DNA of 12,605 nucleotides from the NCBI GenBank assembly GCA_903925445.1, contig CAIYFE010000364.1:1-12605 (forward strand), read 5' to 3'. Source of the DNA: an uncultured Burkholderiales bacterium. GTDB lineage: Bacteria; Pseudomonadota; Gammaproteobacteria; Burkholderiales; Burkholderiaceae_C. The position numbers and the translations under genes were made by a program. Of the stretch, positions 1-7,000 are shown one piece after another (the first letter of the stretch is position 1; each line of letters opens with the position of its first letter). The notes below the pieces were generated by a model. The model was given only the letters and a program-made list of their open reading frames with translations. It made no database searches and was not told where the DNA came from.

Positions 1-1672
1 AGAACAGCGCTGGAGAGCTGTATTGGAACCATGCCGAGCCTTTTGGATAACCCAAAGTCGCTTCCCACACCGCAGGTGACACAACGGTCAAGCCCACCGA
101 AGAGATCAGACCCAAGAAGCCGCCAATCACCGCACCGCGGGTTGTACAGCCTTTCCACAGCACGGACAAGAACAACACGGGGAAGTTGGCAGAAGCTGCA
201 ATCGCGAAGGCCAACGCCACCATGAAGGCGATGTTTTGCTTCTCAAACGCAATGCCCAAGACCACAGCCACAATGCCCAAGACCACGGTGGTGATGCGTG
301 ACACGCGCAGTTCGGAAGCGCTGTCAGCGTTGCCGCCTTTGATCAATGTGGCATACAGGTCGTGTGACACAGCCGATGCGCCAGACAATGTCAAGCCAGC
401 GACCACCGCCAAGATGGTTGCAAATGCCACGGCAGAGATGAAGCCGTAGAACACGTTGCCGCCGACCGACTTGGCCACCAAGACCGCAGCCATGTTGGCT
501 GTTCCCGCGCCACCTTTGATCACGCCTTTGACCACATCAGCCATTTCGGGGTTGGTCAACACCAAGGTGATGGCACCAAAACCGATGATGAAGATCAGCA
601 CGTAGAAGTAGCCAATCCAAGTGGTGGCCCAGAACACAGATTTACGAGCTTCTTTGGCATCAGGCACGGTAAAGAAGCGCATCAAGATGTGTGGCAAACC
701 AGCAGTACCGAACATCAAAGCCATGCCAAAAGAGATGGCAGAGATGGGATCTTTGATGAAGCCACCAGGCGCCATCAATGACAAGCCAACTTTGGCTGGG
801 TCGATGGCAGCAGCTTTTTCTGCCGCAGCCGATGCAGCAGCCGCCGCTTCGGGGGTTGTGGCAGCAGCGGCCGAGGCAGCAGCGGCTGCGATGGCCGCTT
901 CTTTGCCTGCGGTTGCGATGGCTGTTTTAACGGCCACGCCTTGTGCAAACAAAGCTTCAGGGCTGAAGCCAAATTGCGCCAACACCATGAACGCCATGAA
1001 GGTAACGCCAGACAGCAACATGACCGCCTTGATGATCTGCACCCATGTGGTGGCTGTCATGCCGCCAAACAGCACGTAAACCATCATCAAAGCGCCCACA
1101 ATCACCACCGCCATCCAGTAGTCCAAACCGAACAACAGTTTGATCAACTGACCCGCGCCCACCATCTGAGCAATCAGATAGAAAGCCACGACCACCAAAG
1201 TGCCCGAAGCCGCAAAGGCGCGGATTGGACCGGGTTTGAAGCGATAGCCTGCCACGTCAGCAAAAGTGAATTTGCCCAAGTTGCGCAGACGTTCAGCCAT
1301 CAAGAAGGTGATCACAGGCCAGCCGACCAAAAAGCCGATGGAGTAGATCAAACCGTCATAGCCCGTGGCCATGACAGCAGCGGAAATGCCCAAGAACGAT
1401 GCGGCCGACATGTAGTCGCCAGCAATCGCCAAGCCGTTTTGAAAACCCGTGATGCCGCCACCTGCGGTGTAGAAGTCGGCCGCAGAGCGTGTGCGTGCAG
1501 CCGCCCATTTGGTGATCCACAGCGTCAACAGCACAAAGCCAGCAAACATGGCAATCGCGGTGACGTTGGTTTCTTGCTTGGCAGTGGTGCCCAAGTCAGC
1601 GCCAGCGGCAAACGCTGCGCCGCAGGCTGCAACGCCCAGCAACGCGATCAAGAGAGAAGAGAGTTTTTTCAT
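1..1672 (-). CDS. actP: Cation/acetate symporter (sodium:solute symporter family), 3' end outside window
   Basis: This inner-membrane sodium:solute symporter most resembles ActP, which takes up acetate and other short carboxylates with a cation. About 557 codons are visible without a stop, and I estimate 50-60 C-terminal residues lie beyond the left edge. The protein starts MKKLSSLLIALLGVAACGAAFA, a signal-like first helix as in E. coli ActP. Family motifs follow: ADFYTAGGG near residue 65, GDYMSAASFLG, TFADVAGYR, FGGMTATTWVQIIKAV, KDPISAISFGMALMFGTAGL, PHILMRFFTV, FISAVAFATILAVVAGLTL and SGASAVSHDLYA. Many hydrophobic helices are present. The start ATG overlaps the stop of the DUF485 gene as ATGA, with GAGG ten bases upstream, so translation is probably coupled. 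An alanine-rich insert at residues ~247-289 is absent from the E. coli protein as I remember it. The VAAC in the leader resembles a lipobox, but a signal peptidase I site (AFA-A) is equally possible. The family is near certain; acetate as substrate is inferred from similarity and the partner gene. Confidence 0.93.
   Translation of the reverse strand, partial: MKKLSSLLIALLGVAACGAAFAAGADLGTTAKQETNVTAIAMFAGFVLLTLWITKWAAARTRSAADFYTAGGGITGFQNGLAIAGDYMSAASFLGISAAVMATGYDGLIYSIGFLVGWPVITFLMAERLRNLGKFTFADVAGYRFKPGPIRAFAASGTLVVVAFYLIAQMVGAGQLIKLLFGLDYWMAVVIVGALMMVYVLFGGMTATTWVQIIKAVMLLSGVTFMAFMVLAQFGFSPEALFAQGVAVKTAIATAGKEAAIAAAAASAAAATTPEAAAAASAAAEKAAAIDPAKVGLSLMAPGGFIKDPISAISFGMALMFGTAGLPHILMRFFTVPDAKEARKSVFWATTWIGYFYVLIFIIGFGAITLVLTNPEMADVVKGVIKGGAGTANMAAVLVAKSVGGNVFYGFISAVAFATILAVVAGLTLSGASAVSHDLYATLIKGGNADSASELRVSRITTVVLGIVAVVLGIAFEKQNIAFMVALAFAIAASANFPVLFLSVLWKGCTTRGAVIGGFLGLISSVGLTVVSPAVWEATLGYPKGSAWFQYSSPALF
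806..930 (-). other. Alanine-rich low-complexity insert within actP
   Basis: This stretch encodes roughly residues 247-289 of the symporter. It is mostly alanine with scattered Ser, Thr, Glu and Lys, including AAAAASAAAATT and EAAAAASAAAEKAAA. It sits between the helix ending FMAFMVLAQFGFS and the conserved MAPGGFIKDPIS segment. The E. coli protein has a loop only a few residues long here, as I recall it. The codons are mixed GCN rather than one repeated unit, so it is an alanine-rich protein segment and not a simple DNA repeat. It probably forms an extramembrane helix or flexible linker. Which side of the membrane it faces is not determined. Confidence 0.8.
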
Positions 1673-1977
1673 TTCGTGACGTCCTCAAGAATTTCTTTGG
1701 TCAGCGCGTCGTAGGTGTTGTTCGCACGTTGGACGTAAAGGCCAGTGATCACGACTGTGAAAACAATCACAAACATGCCAAGAGGAATGCCCAGCGTGGT
1801 CACGCCAGAGCCAATGGGTTGTGCCAAGAAAGCTTTGTCAAAAGCAATCAGTGCGATGTAGCCGTAATAAACAACCAACATCAACACGCTGAGAAGCCAG
1901 CCAAAACCATCGCGTGCTTTACGCAATTCGTGGTACTTGGGGTGGCTCTGGATCTTGTCGATCACTGGGTCACGCAT
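1669..1977 (-). CDS. yjcH: DUF485 small inner-membrane protein, YjcH-like
   Basis: This 102-residue protein belongs to the DUF485 family, which in many proteobacteria is encoded directly before actP (acs-yjcH-actP in E. coli). Its molecular role is not established; a role as small partner of the symporter is commonly assumed. It begins MRDPVIDKIQSHPKYHELRKARD, matching the family's N-terminal amphipathic segment. Two membrane helices follow (about residues 25-46, LLSVLMLVVYYGYIALIAF, and about 62-82, IPLGMFVIVFTVVITGLYV). The C-terminus is charged (RANNTYDALTKEILEDV), and the RAN...D pattern is shared with YjcH. The chosen ATG has GGGAG six bases upstream and gives the normal family length. 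An in-frame TTG about 30 codons upstream would add a non-conserved, proline-rich tail and is rejected. The stop overlaps the actP start by four bases. No acs gene is visible next to it. Confidence 0.88.
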   Translation of the reverse strand: MRDPVIDKIQSHPKYHELRKARDGFGWLLSVLMLVVYYGYIALIAFDKAFLAQPIGSGVTTLGIPLGMFVIVFTVVITGLYVQRANNTYDALTKEILEDVTK

Positions 1978-1983
1978 GAAAGT

Positions 1984-1988
1984 CTCCC
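1984..1988 (-). promoter_or_regulatory. Ribosome binding site of the DUF485 gene
   Basis: GGGAG on the minus strand lies six bases before the ATG at 1977. It fixes the start of the DUF485 gene at the MRDP residue rather than at the upstream in-frame TTG. Confidence 0.6.
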
Positions 1989-2002
1989 AAAAAGGGTTAT
2001 TG

Positions 2003-2031
2003 AAAAAAACACAAGAAGGAGGGGCTCCTTC
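2003..2031 (-). terminator. Intrinsic-terminator-like hairpin in the DUF485-actP leader (possible attenuator)
   Basis: Read on the minus strand, GAAGGAG-CCC-CTCCTTC (2031 down to 2015) is a perfect 7-bp stem with a 3-base loop. TTGTG and then seven consecutive T follow (2009-2003). That is the form of a rho-independent terminator, although the stem is short. It sits about 25 bases before the DUF485 start codon and no gene ends upstream of it on this strand. If functional, it would therefore act on the operon's own leader transcript as an attenuator or RNA-stability element. Function is inference; the hairpin and T-run are directly visible. Confidence 0.4.
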
Positions 2032-2169
2032 ATTGGTGAGGGGATTCTGTTGAGGGGTACTGACCAACTCCTTACGTTTGGCTGGACAAAACCAATTGAT
2101 TAGCTCGTTTTCACTAGAGGAAACCCTTGGATTCTTGGCTTTGTCGGTGTTAACCCGAGGATGTGCCGA

Positions 2170-2234
2170 TGCGTCAGAGTGAGGTCAGACAAGACGCAGA
2201 TAGTTGCGATAAGAGACGCTGGAATAACTGCGTC
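2170..2234 (+). repeat. GACGC/GCGTC inverted repeats in the MHS transporter leader
   Basis: TGCGTC (2170-2175) pairs with GACGCA (2193-2198) across 17 bases. GACGC (2215-2219) pairs with GCGTC (2230-2234) across 10 bases. The first pair also encloses two copies of GTCAGA. The cluster ends about 28 bases before the transporter ATG. It could be an operator array or two small RNA hairpins in the 5' leader, but with motifs this short chance is a real alternative. Confidence 0.25.
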
Positions 2235-2247
2235 GACAATAAAGATC

Positions 2248-2252
2248 AGGAG
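2248..2252 (+). promoter_or_regulatory. Ribosome binding site of the MHS transporter
   Basis: AGGAG lies ten bases before the ATG at 2263. This supports the start at MATLEV rather than the in-frame ATG at 2161, which would add 34 non-conserved residues. Confidence 0.6.
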
Positions 2253-2262
2253 TACCCCCACG

Positions 2263-3957
2263 ATGGCAACACTAGAAGTCGACAAACCCATGACGCTGGA
2301 AGAAAAGAAGTTGATCTTCGCGTCGTCCTTGGGCACGGTGTTTGAGTGGTATGACTTTTATTTGTTTGGCGCCTTGGCCGACATCATTGCCAAGCAGTTT
2401 TTCAGCGGCTTAGACAGCAACGCTGCGTTCATCGTGACTTTGTTGGGGTTTGCCGCTGGGTTTTTGGTGCGTCCCTTTGGCGCCATCTTTTTTGGCCGAT
2501 TGGGCGACATGATTGGTCGCAAGTACACCTTCTTGCTCACCATTTTGATCATGGGCTTGTCCACCTTCATCGTGGGCATCTTGCCCACTTATGCGCAAGT
2601 GGGCATTGCTTCGCCCGTGATTTTGATTGGCTTGCGGTTGCTCCAAGGCCTGGCCTTGGGCGGCGAGTACGGCGGCGCGGCCACGTATGTGGCCGAGCAT
2701 TCGCCACAAGACCAACGCGGCGCCTACACCTCGTGGATTCAAACCACCGCTTCATTGGGCTTGTTGCTGTCTTTGGTGGTGGTGTTGGGCACGCGTTACT
2801 TTTTGGGCGATTGGGGGCTCAACGCCCACGGCGACAAAGACTTTGGGGACTGGGGCTGGCGTGTGCCGTTCATCTTGTCGATCGTGTTGTTGGCCGTGTC
2901 CATCTACATCCGTTTGTCGCTCAACGAGTCGCCCGCCTTTGCGCGCATGAAGGCCGAGGGCAAAACTTCCAAAGCGCCTTTGTCTGAATCGTTTGGGCGG
3001 TGGAAAAACTTGCGCGTGGTGGTGTTGGCGCTGTTTGGTTTGTCTGCGGGGCAGGCGGTGGTTTGGTACACCGGACAGTTCTACGCTTTGTTTTTCATGA
3101 CGCAGTCGCTCAAGATGGACAGTTCACAAGCCCAAATTTACATGGCGCTGGCGCTGCTCATTGGCACGCCGTTTTTCATCATTTTTGGGGCGCTGTCGGA
3201 CAAAATTGGACGCAAGCCCGTGATCATGTTGGGCTGCTTGTTGGCGGCGCTGACTTATTTCCCGGTTTTCCAAGGACTGACCAAAGCTGCCAACCCTGAG
3301 TTGGTCAAAGCGCAAGCCATGGAGCGCGTGAGTGTGGTGCATGACAACGCGGAATGCTCGTTCCAAGGCAACCCCGTGGCGCGGGACACAGACTTCAAAA
3401 GCTCATGCGACATTGCCAAAAATTTACTGGCCAAAAACTCGGTCAGTTACACCAACGTGCAAGGCAGCTCCGGCATGGCTGCTGTGGTCAAAGTGGGTGA
3501 CATCGACATTGTGGCGCCCCAAGCGGTGGTGGTGAACGACAAGTTTGACGAGGCCAGCGCCAACAAAATAGAAAAATTTCAGCAAGACGTGACGGCCGCT
3601 TTGCGCAAAGCGGGTTACCCCGAACGCGCCGACCCCAGCAAAGTCGATGGGCTCAAAGTGGTCATCATCCTGAGCTATTTGGTGATTTTGGTGGCGATGG
3701 TCTACGGCCCAATTGCTGCAATGTTGGTGGAAATGTTCCCCACCCGCATTCGTTACACCTCCATGTCGCTGCCCTACCACGTGGGCAATGGCTGGTTTGG
3801 CGGCTTGTTGCCCACCACGGCATTTGCCATCGTGGCGCACACGGGCAATATGTACAACGGACTTTGGTATCCGGTTGCCATCGCGGGTGGATGCTTTGTG
3901 ATTGGCATGGCGTTTTTGCGCGAAACCAAAGACGTGGACATTTACGCCCACGATTAA
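2263..3957 (+). CDS. MFS transporter, metabolite:H+ symporter (MHS) type, with large TM9-TM10 loop insert
   Basis: This 564-residue inner-membrane transporter of the major facilitator superfamily resembles the MHS branch (KgtP, ProP, ShiA relatives), which imports organic acids and similar metabolites with protons. Evidence includes FEWYDFYLFG near residue 27 in TM1, the loop 2-3 motif GRLGDMIGRKY, LRLLQGLALGGEYGGAATYVAEH in TM4, RGAYTSWIQT, and the loop 8-9 motif GALSDKIGRKPV. The TM10-12 segments are VYGPIAAMLVEMFPTRIRYT, LPYHVGNGWFGGLLPT and the final helix before RETKD. The usual family length is about 430-450 residues. The excess is a hydrophilic insert at residues ~340-460, between TM9 and TM10 and therefore predicted periplasmic, with two cysteines (C365, C382). 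The start is chosen by homology and AGGAG at 2248. The gene is divergent from the DUF485-actP operon, and 53 bp separate it from the uvrA gene in the same direction. The substrate cannot be named; a carboxylate is a guess from the family. Confidence 0.9.
   Translation: MATLEVDKPMTLEEKKLIFASSLGTVFEWYDFYLFGALADIIAKQFFSGLDSNAAFIVTLLGFAAGFLVRPFGAIFFGRLGDMIGRKYTFLLTILIMGLSTFIVGILPTYAQVGIASPVILIGLRLLQGLALGGEYGGAATYVAEHSPQDQRGAYTSWIQTTASLGLLLSLVVVLGTRYFLGDWGLNAHGDKDFGDWGWRVPFILSIVLLAVSIYIRLSLNESPAFARMKAEGKTSKAPLSESFGRWKNLRVVVLALFGLSAGQAVVWYTGQFYALFFMTQSLKMDSSQAQIYMALALLIGTPFFIIFGALSDKIGRKPVIMLGCLLAALTYFPVFQGLTKAANPELVKAQAMERVSVVHDNAECSFQGNPVARDTDFKSSCDIAKNLLAKNSVSYTNVQGSSGMAAVVKVGDIDIVAPQAVVVNDKFDEASANKIEKFQQDVTAALRKAGYPERADPSKVDGLKVVIILSYLVILVAMVYGPIAAMLVEMFPTRIRYTSMSLPYHVGNGWFGGLLPTTAFAIVAHTGNMYNGLWYPVAIAGGCFVIGMAFLRETKDVDIYAHD
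3280..3642 (+). other. Soluble loop insert (TM9-TM10) of the MHS transporter
   Basis: About 120 residues (340-460) interrupt the transporter after the TM9 segment ending FPVFQGL. The segment is hydrophilic and has no membrane helix. It contains AECSFQG and SSCDIAKNLLAKN (C365 and C382, 17 residues apart), an alternating hydrophobic stretch around VVKVGDIDIVAPQAVVV that suggests beta strands, and a charged helix-like stretch NKIEKFQQDVTAALRKAGYP. The 12-helix topology with cytoplasmic GRK loops places it in the periplasm, where the cysteines could form a disulfide. I do not recognise the fold. Confidence 0.65.
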
Positions 3958-3983
3958 AAAGGGTGTTGCTTTCTTTCTAGAAT
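3954..3983 (+). promoter_or_regulatory. Candidate sigma-70 promoter for the double uvrA gene
   Basis: TTAAAA (3954-3959) overlaps the transporter stop codon and TAGAAT (3978-3983) lies 18 bases further on. The -10 matches TATAAT in five of six positions and the -35 matches TTGACA in four of six. It sits 27 bases before the uvrA ATG, which has AAGG seven bases upstream. There is no terminator in this 53-bp gap, so read-through from the transporter gene is also possible. No LexA-type CTGT-N8-ACAG box is visible. Confidence 0.35.
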
Positions 3984-4010
3984 GCTGGGCACTTTTAAAA
4001 AGGCTCAGCC

Positions 4011-7000
4011 ATGTCAGGCTCTATTCGCATTCGCGGCGCACGCCAGCACAACCTCAAAAACCTGGACTTAGACATTCGCACCGGAGAGCTGACGGTGGTC
4101 ACAGGCCCCAGTGGATCGGGCAAGTCCAGTTTGGTGTTTGACACTTTGTATGCCGAAGGTCAGCGTCGTTATGTCGAAACTTTCAGCGCCTACGCGCGTC
4201 AGTTTTTAGACCGCATGGACCGACCCGCCGTTGACAAAGTCGAAGGCGTGCCGCCAGCCATTGCGATTGACCAAACCAACCCCGTGCGCAGCTCGCGTTC
4301 GACCGTGGGCACGATGACCGAGCTCAACGACCACCTCAAGTTGTTCATCGCACGAGCTGGGCAGTTGTTTGACAAGCAAACAGGGCAGTTGGTTCAACAC
4401 GACACACCGCAAACCTTGTTGAGCGCTTTGAAAACGCGCTGCGAGGCCACCTCGCCTGACATGCGCTTGGTGGTGACTTTCCCGGTGGAGTTGCCCGCCA
4501 ACACCAGCGCTCAAGAAGTGGAGCAGTGGCTCAGCGCCAGTGGGTTCACCCGAGTTCAGGCCGAACGCGAGGTGGCAACGCCTACCGGGCCGCGCAAGGT
4601 GTTGGATGTGGTGGCCGATCGTTTCAAGTGGAGCAGCGCAGAGCCTGCGCGTGTCATGGAAGCGATTGAGTTGGCGCTCAAACGCGGCAGCGGTCGCATG
4701 AATGTGTACGCCTCTGAAAGCGCCGATGCCGAGCCTGCGTTGTGGCGCTTCTCAACCGGCTTGCATTGCGCCGACAGCGATTTGCGTTACAGCGACCCCA
4801 TCCCGTCCATGTTTTCGTTCAACTCGGCCGTTGGGGCGTGCGACACCTGCCGTGGGTTTGGGCGTGTGATTGGGGTGGATTACGGCTTGGTGATTCCCAA
4901 CGACAAACTCACTTTGCGTGCGGGCGCCATCAAAACCATCCAGACCCCCGCTTGGAAAGAGTGCCAAGACGATTTGATGCGCCACGCCGAAGCCGAAGGC
5001 ATTCCGCGTGACACACCTTGGTACAAACTCACCGAGGCACAAAAAAACTGGGTCATCGAAGGCTCTGCCTTGTGGAAGGGCAAGTGGAATCAGCAGTGGT
5101 ACGGCATCAAACGATTCTTTGAATACCTGGAGAGCAAGTCTTACAAAATGCACATCCGTGTGCTGCTGTCCAAATACCGCAGCTACACGCCTTGCGGGGT
5201 TTGTGCTGGCGCGCGGCTGAAAACCGAAAGCTTGTTGTGGCGAATCGGTAACGCAGAACAAGCCAACGCCGTGCTGGCGCCTGCCAAACGCTTTATGCCA
5301 CAAGGTGTGGCTTGGTCGCGTGAGCAACTGCAAGCCATGCCGGGCTTGTGTTTGCACGATTTGATGTTGTTGCCCATCAGCAAGTTGTCGCAATTTTTCA
5401 ATGCCTTGCACATCGAGCCCACTGGCGCCGATGCGCAGGCGCTGGTGTTGTTGACCGATGAAATTCGCACACGCTTGAAATACCTCAACGATGTGGGCAT
5501 TGGTTACCTCACCTTGGATCGGCAAAGCCGCACCTTGAGCGGCGGTGAGGTGCAACGCATCAACCTCACCACGGCCTTGGGCACCTCGTTGGTCAATACC
5601 TTGTTTGTGCTGGATGAGCCCAGCATTGGGTTGCACCCGCGCGACATGAACCGCATCAACCAAGCCATGCTGCGCTTGCGCGATGCGGGCAACACCTTGG
5701 TGGTGGTCGAGCACGATCCCGCCGTCATGTTGTGCGCCAACCGAATTTTGGACATGGGCCCGGGGCCCGGCGTGCGCGGCGGCCAAATTGTGTTTGACGG
5801 AACGCCCGATGATTTGCGCACCGCCGACACCTTGACCGGCGCGTATTTGGGCGCCCGCAAAACCATTGGCTTGGGCTTCAAACGTGCGGTGACGGACAAC
5901 ACGCCACGGCTGATTTTGGAAGGCGCGCGCGAACACAACCTGAAACACCTGAACATCGAATTTCCCTTGCAACGCTTGGTCTGCGTCACTGGCGTGAGTG
6001 GGTCGGGCAAATCGAGCTTGATCCAAGATGTGTTGACGCCTGCGTTGATGCGTCACTTTGGCCGCGCTACAGAAACACCCGGCGCGCACGATCGCTTGTT
6101 GGGCGCCGATCATTTGAGCGATGTGGTGTTTGTCGATCAGTCACCGATTGGCAAAACCGCGCGTTCCAATCCCGTCAGTTACGTCGGAGCGTGGGATGCG
6201 ATTCGCGAAATATTTGCGGTGCAGGCCATGTCGCAACAACGGGGCTACACCGCTTCAAAATTCAGTTTCAACAGCGGCGATGGACGCTGCCCCACTTGCG
6301 GCGGCTCGGGTTTTGAGCACGTGGAAATGCAATTTTTGAGCGATGTGTACTTGCGCTGCCAAGACTGCAACGGGCAGCGCTATCGCCCTGAAATTTTGGA
6401 AATCAAAGTCGATCGCACCGCAGCGCAAATGGGGCGGCGCTTGCTCAACGTGGCCGAGGTGCTCGATTTGACGGTGGGCGAAGCGGTTGAGTTGTTTGCC
6501 AACGACCGCGATGTGATGCGTGCCTTGCAGCCCATCGTCGATGTGGGCTTGGATTACGTCAAACTTGGCCAGCCCGTGCCTACCCTGAGCGGTGGCGAGG
6601 CGCAACGCTTGAAGTTGGCGGGTTTCTTGGCGGAAGCGGCCAAATCCAAAACCAGCAGCAAGCAAAGTCTGGCCAAAAAAGGCGTGCTGTTTTTGTTTGA
6701 CGAACCCACCACGGGTTTGCACTTTGACGACATTGCCAAGCTCATGCGCGCCATGCGCCGCTTGTTGGAAGATGGCAATTCATTGGTCGTGATTGAGCAC
6801 AACTTGGATGTGATTCGAGCCAGCGATTGGCTCATCGATCTGGGGCCCGAAGGCGGCGACGAAGGCGGCTACTTGGTGGCCGAGGGCACACCCGAAGACG
6901 TGCGCAACCACCCCACCTCGCACACTGGGCAAGCCTTGCGCGATTACGCCTTGGCGATGGACACGCATTACGCAGTGGCCGCACCGCGCGAAGGATTGCC

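Larger units (their letters stand above)
1978..2262. other. Divergent intergenic region between the DUF485-actP operon and the MHS transporter
   Basis: These 285 bases separate two divergently transcribed units and must hold both promoters. I found no convincing -35/-10 pair, no sigma-54 element and no obvious CRP-like palindrome on either strand. What is visible is the leader hairpin with T-run on the minus strand (2003-2031), a GTCAGA direct repeat at 2173-2178 and 2184-2189 with one helical turn between copies, and four GACGC/GCGTC half-sites between 2170 and 2234. No coding sequence is supported here. Confidence 0.6.

Noticed and set aside
941..1714. 257-codon open frame on the plus strand opposite actP
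   Set aside because: It is antisense to conserved symporter codons, rich in His, Gln and Arg, and runs across the actP start into the DUF485 gene.
1978..2067. In-frame TTG start about 30 codons upstream of the DUF485 gene
   Set aside because: The extension is proline-rich, unlike the family and runs through the leader hairpin. The ATG at 1977 has GGGAG and gives the normal length.
2161..2262. In-frame ATG extension adding 34 residues to the MHS transporter
   Set aside because: The added residues are not like any transporter N-terminus, the upstream ATG has no good ribosome site, and the ATG at 2263 has AGGAG and begins where family similarity begins.
3958..4010. LexA (SOS) box before the uvrA gene
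   Set aside because: The only CTG...CAG pair (3985-4008) is 18 bases apart, far from the CTGT-N8-ACAG spacing, so SOS control is not supported.
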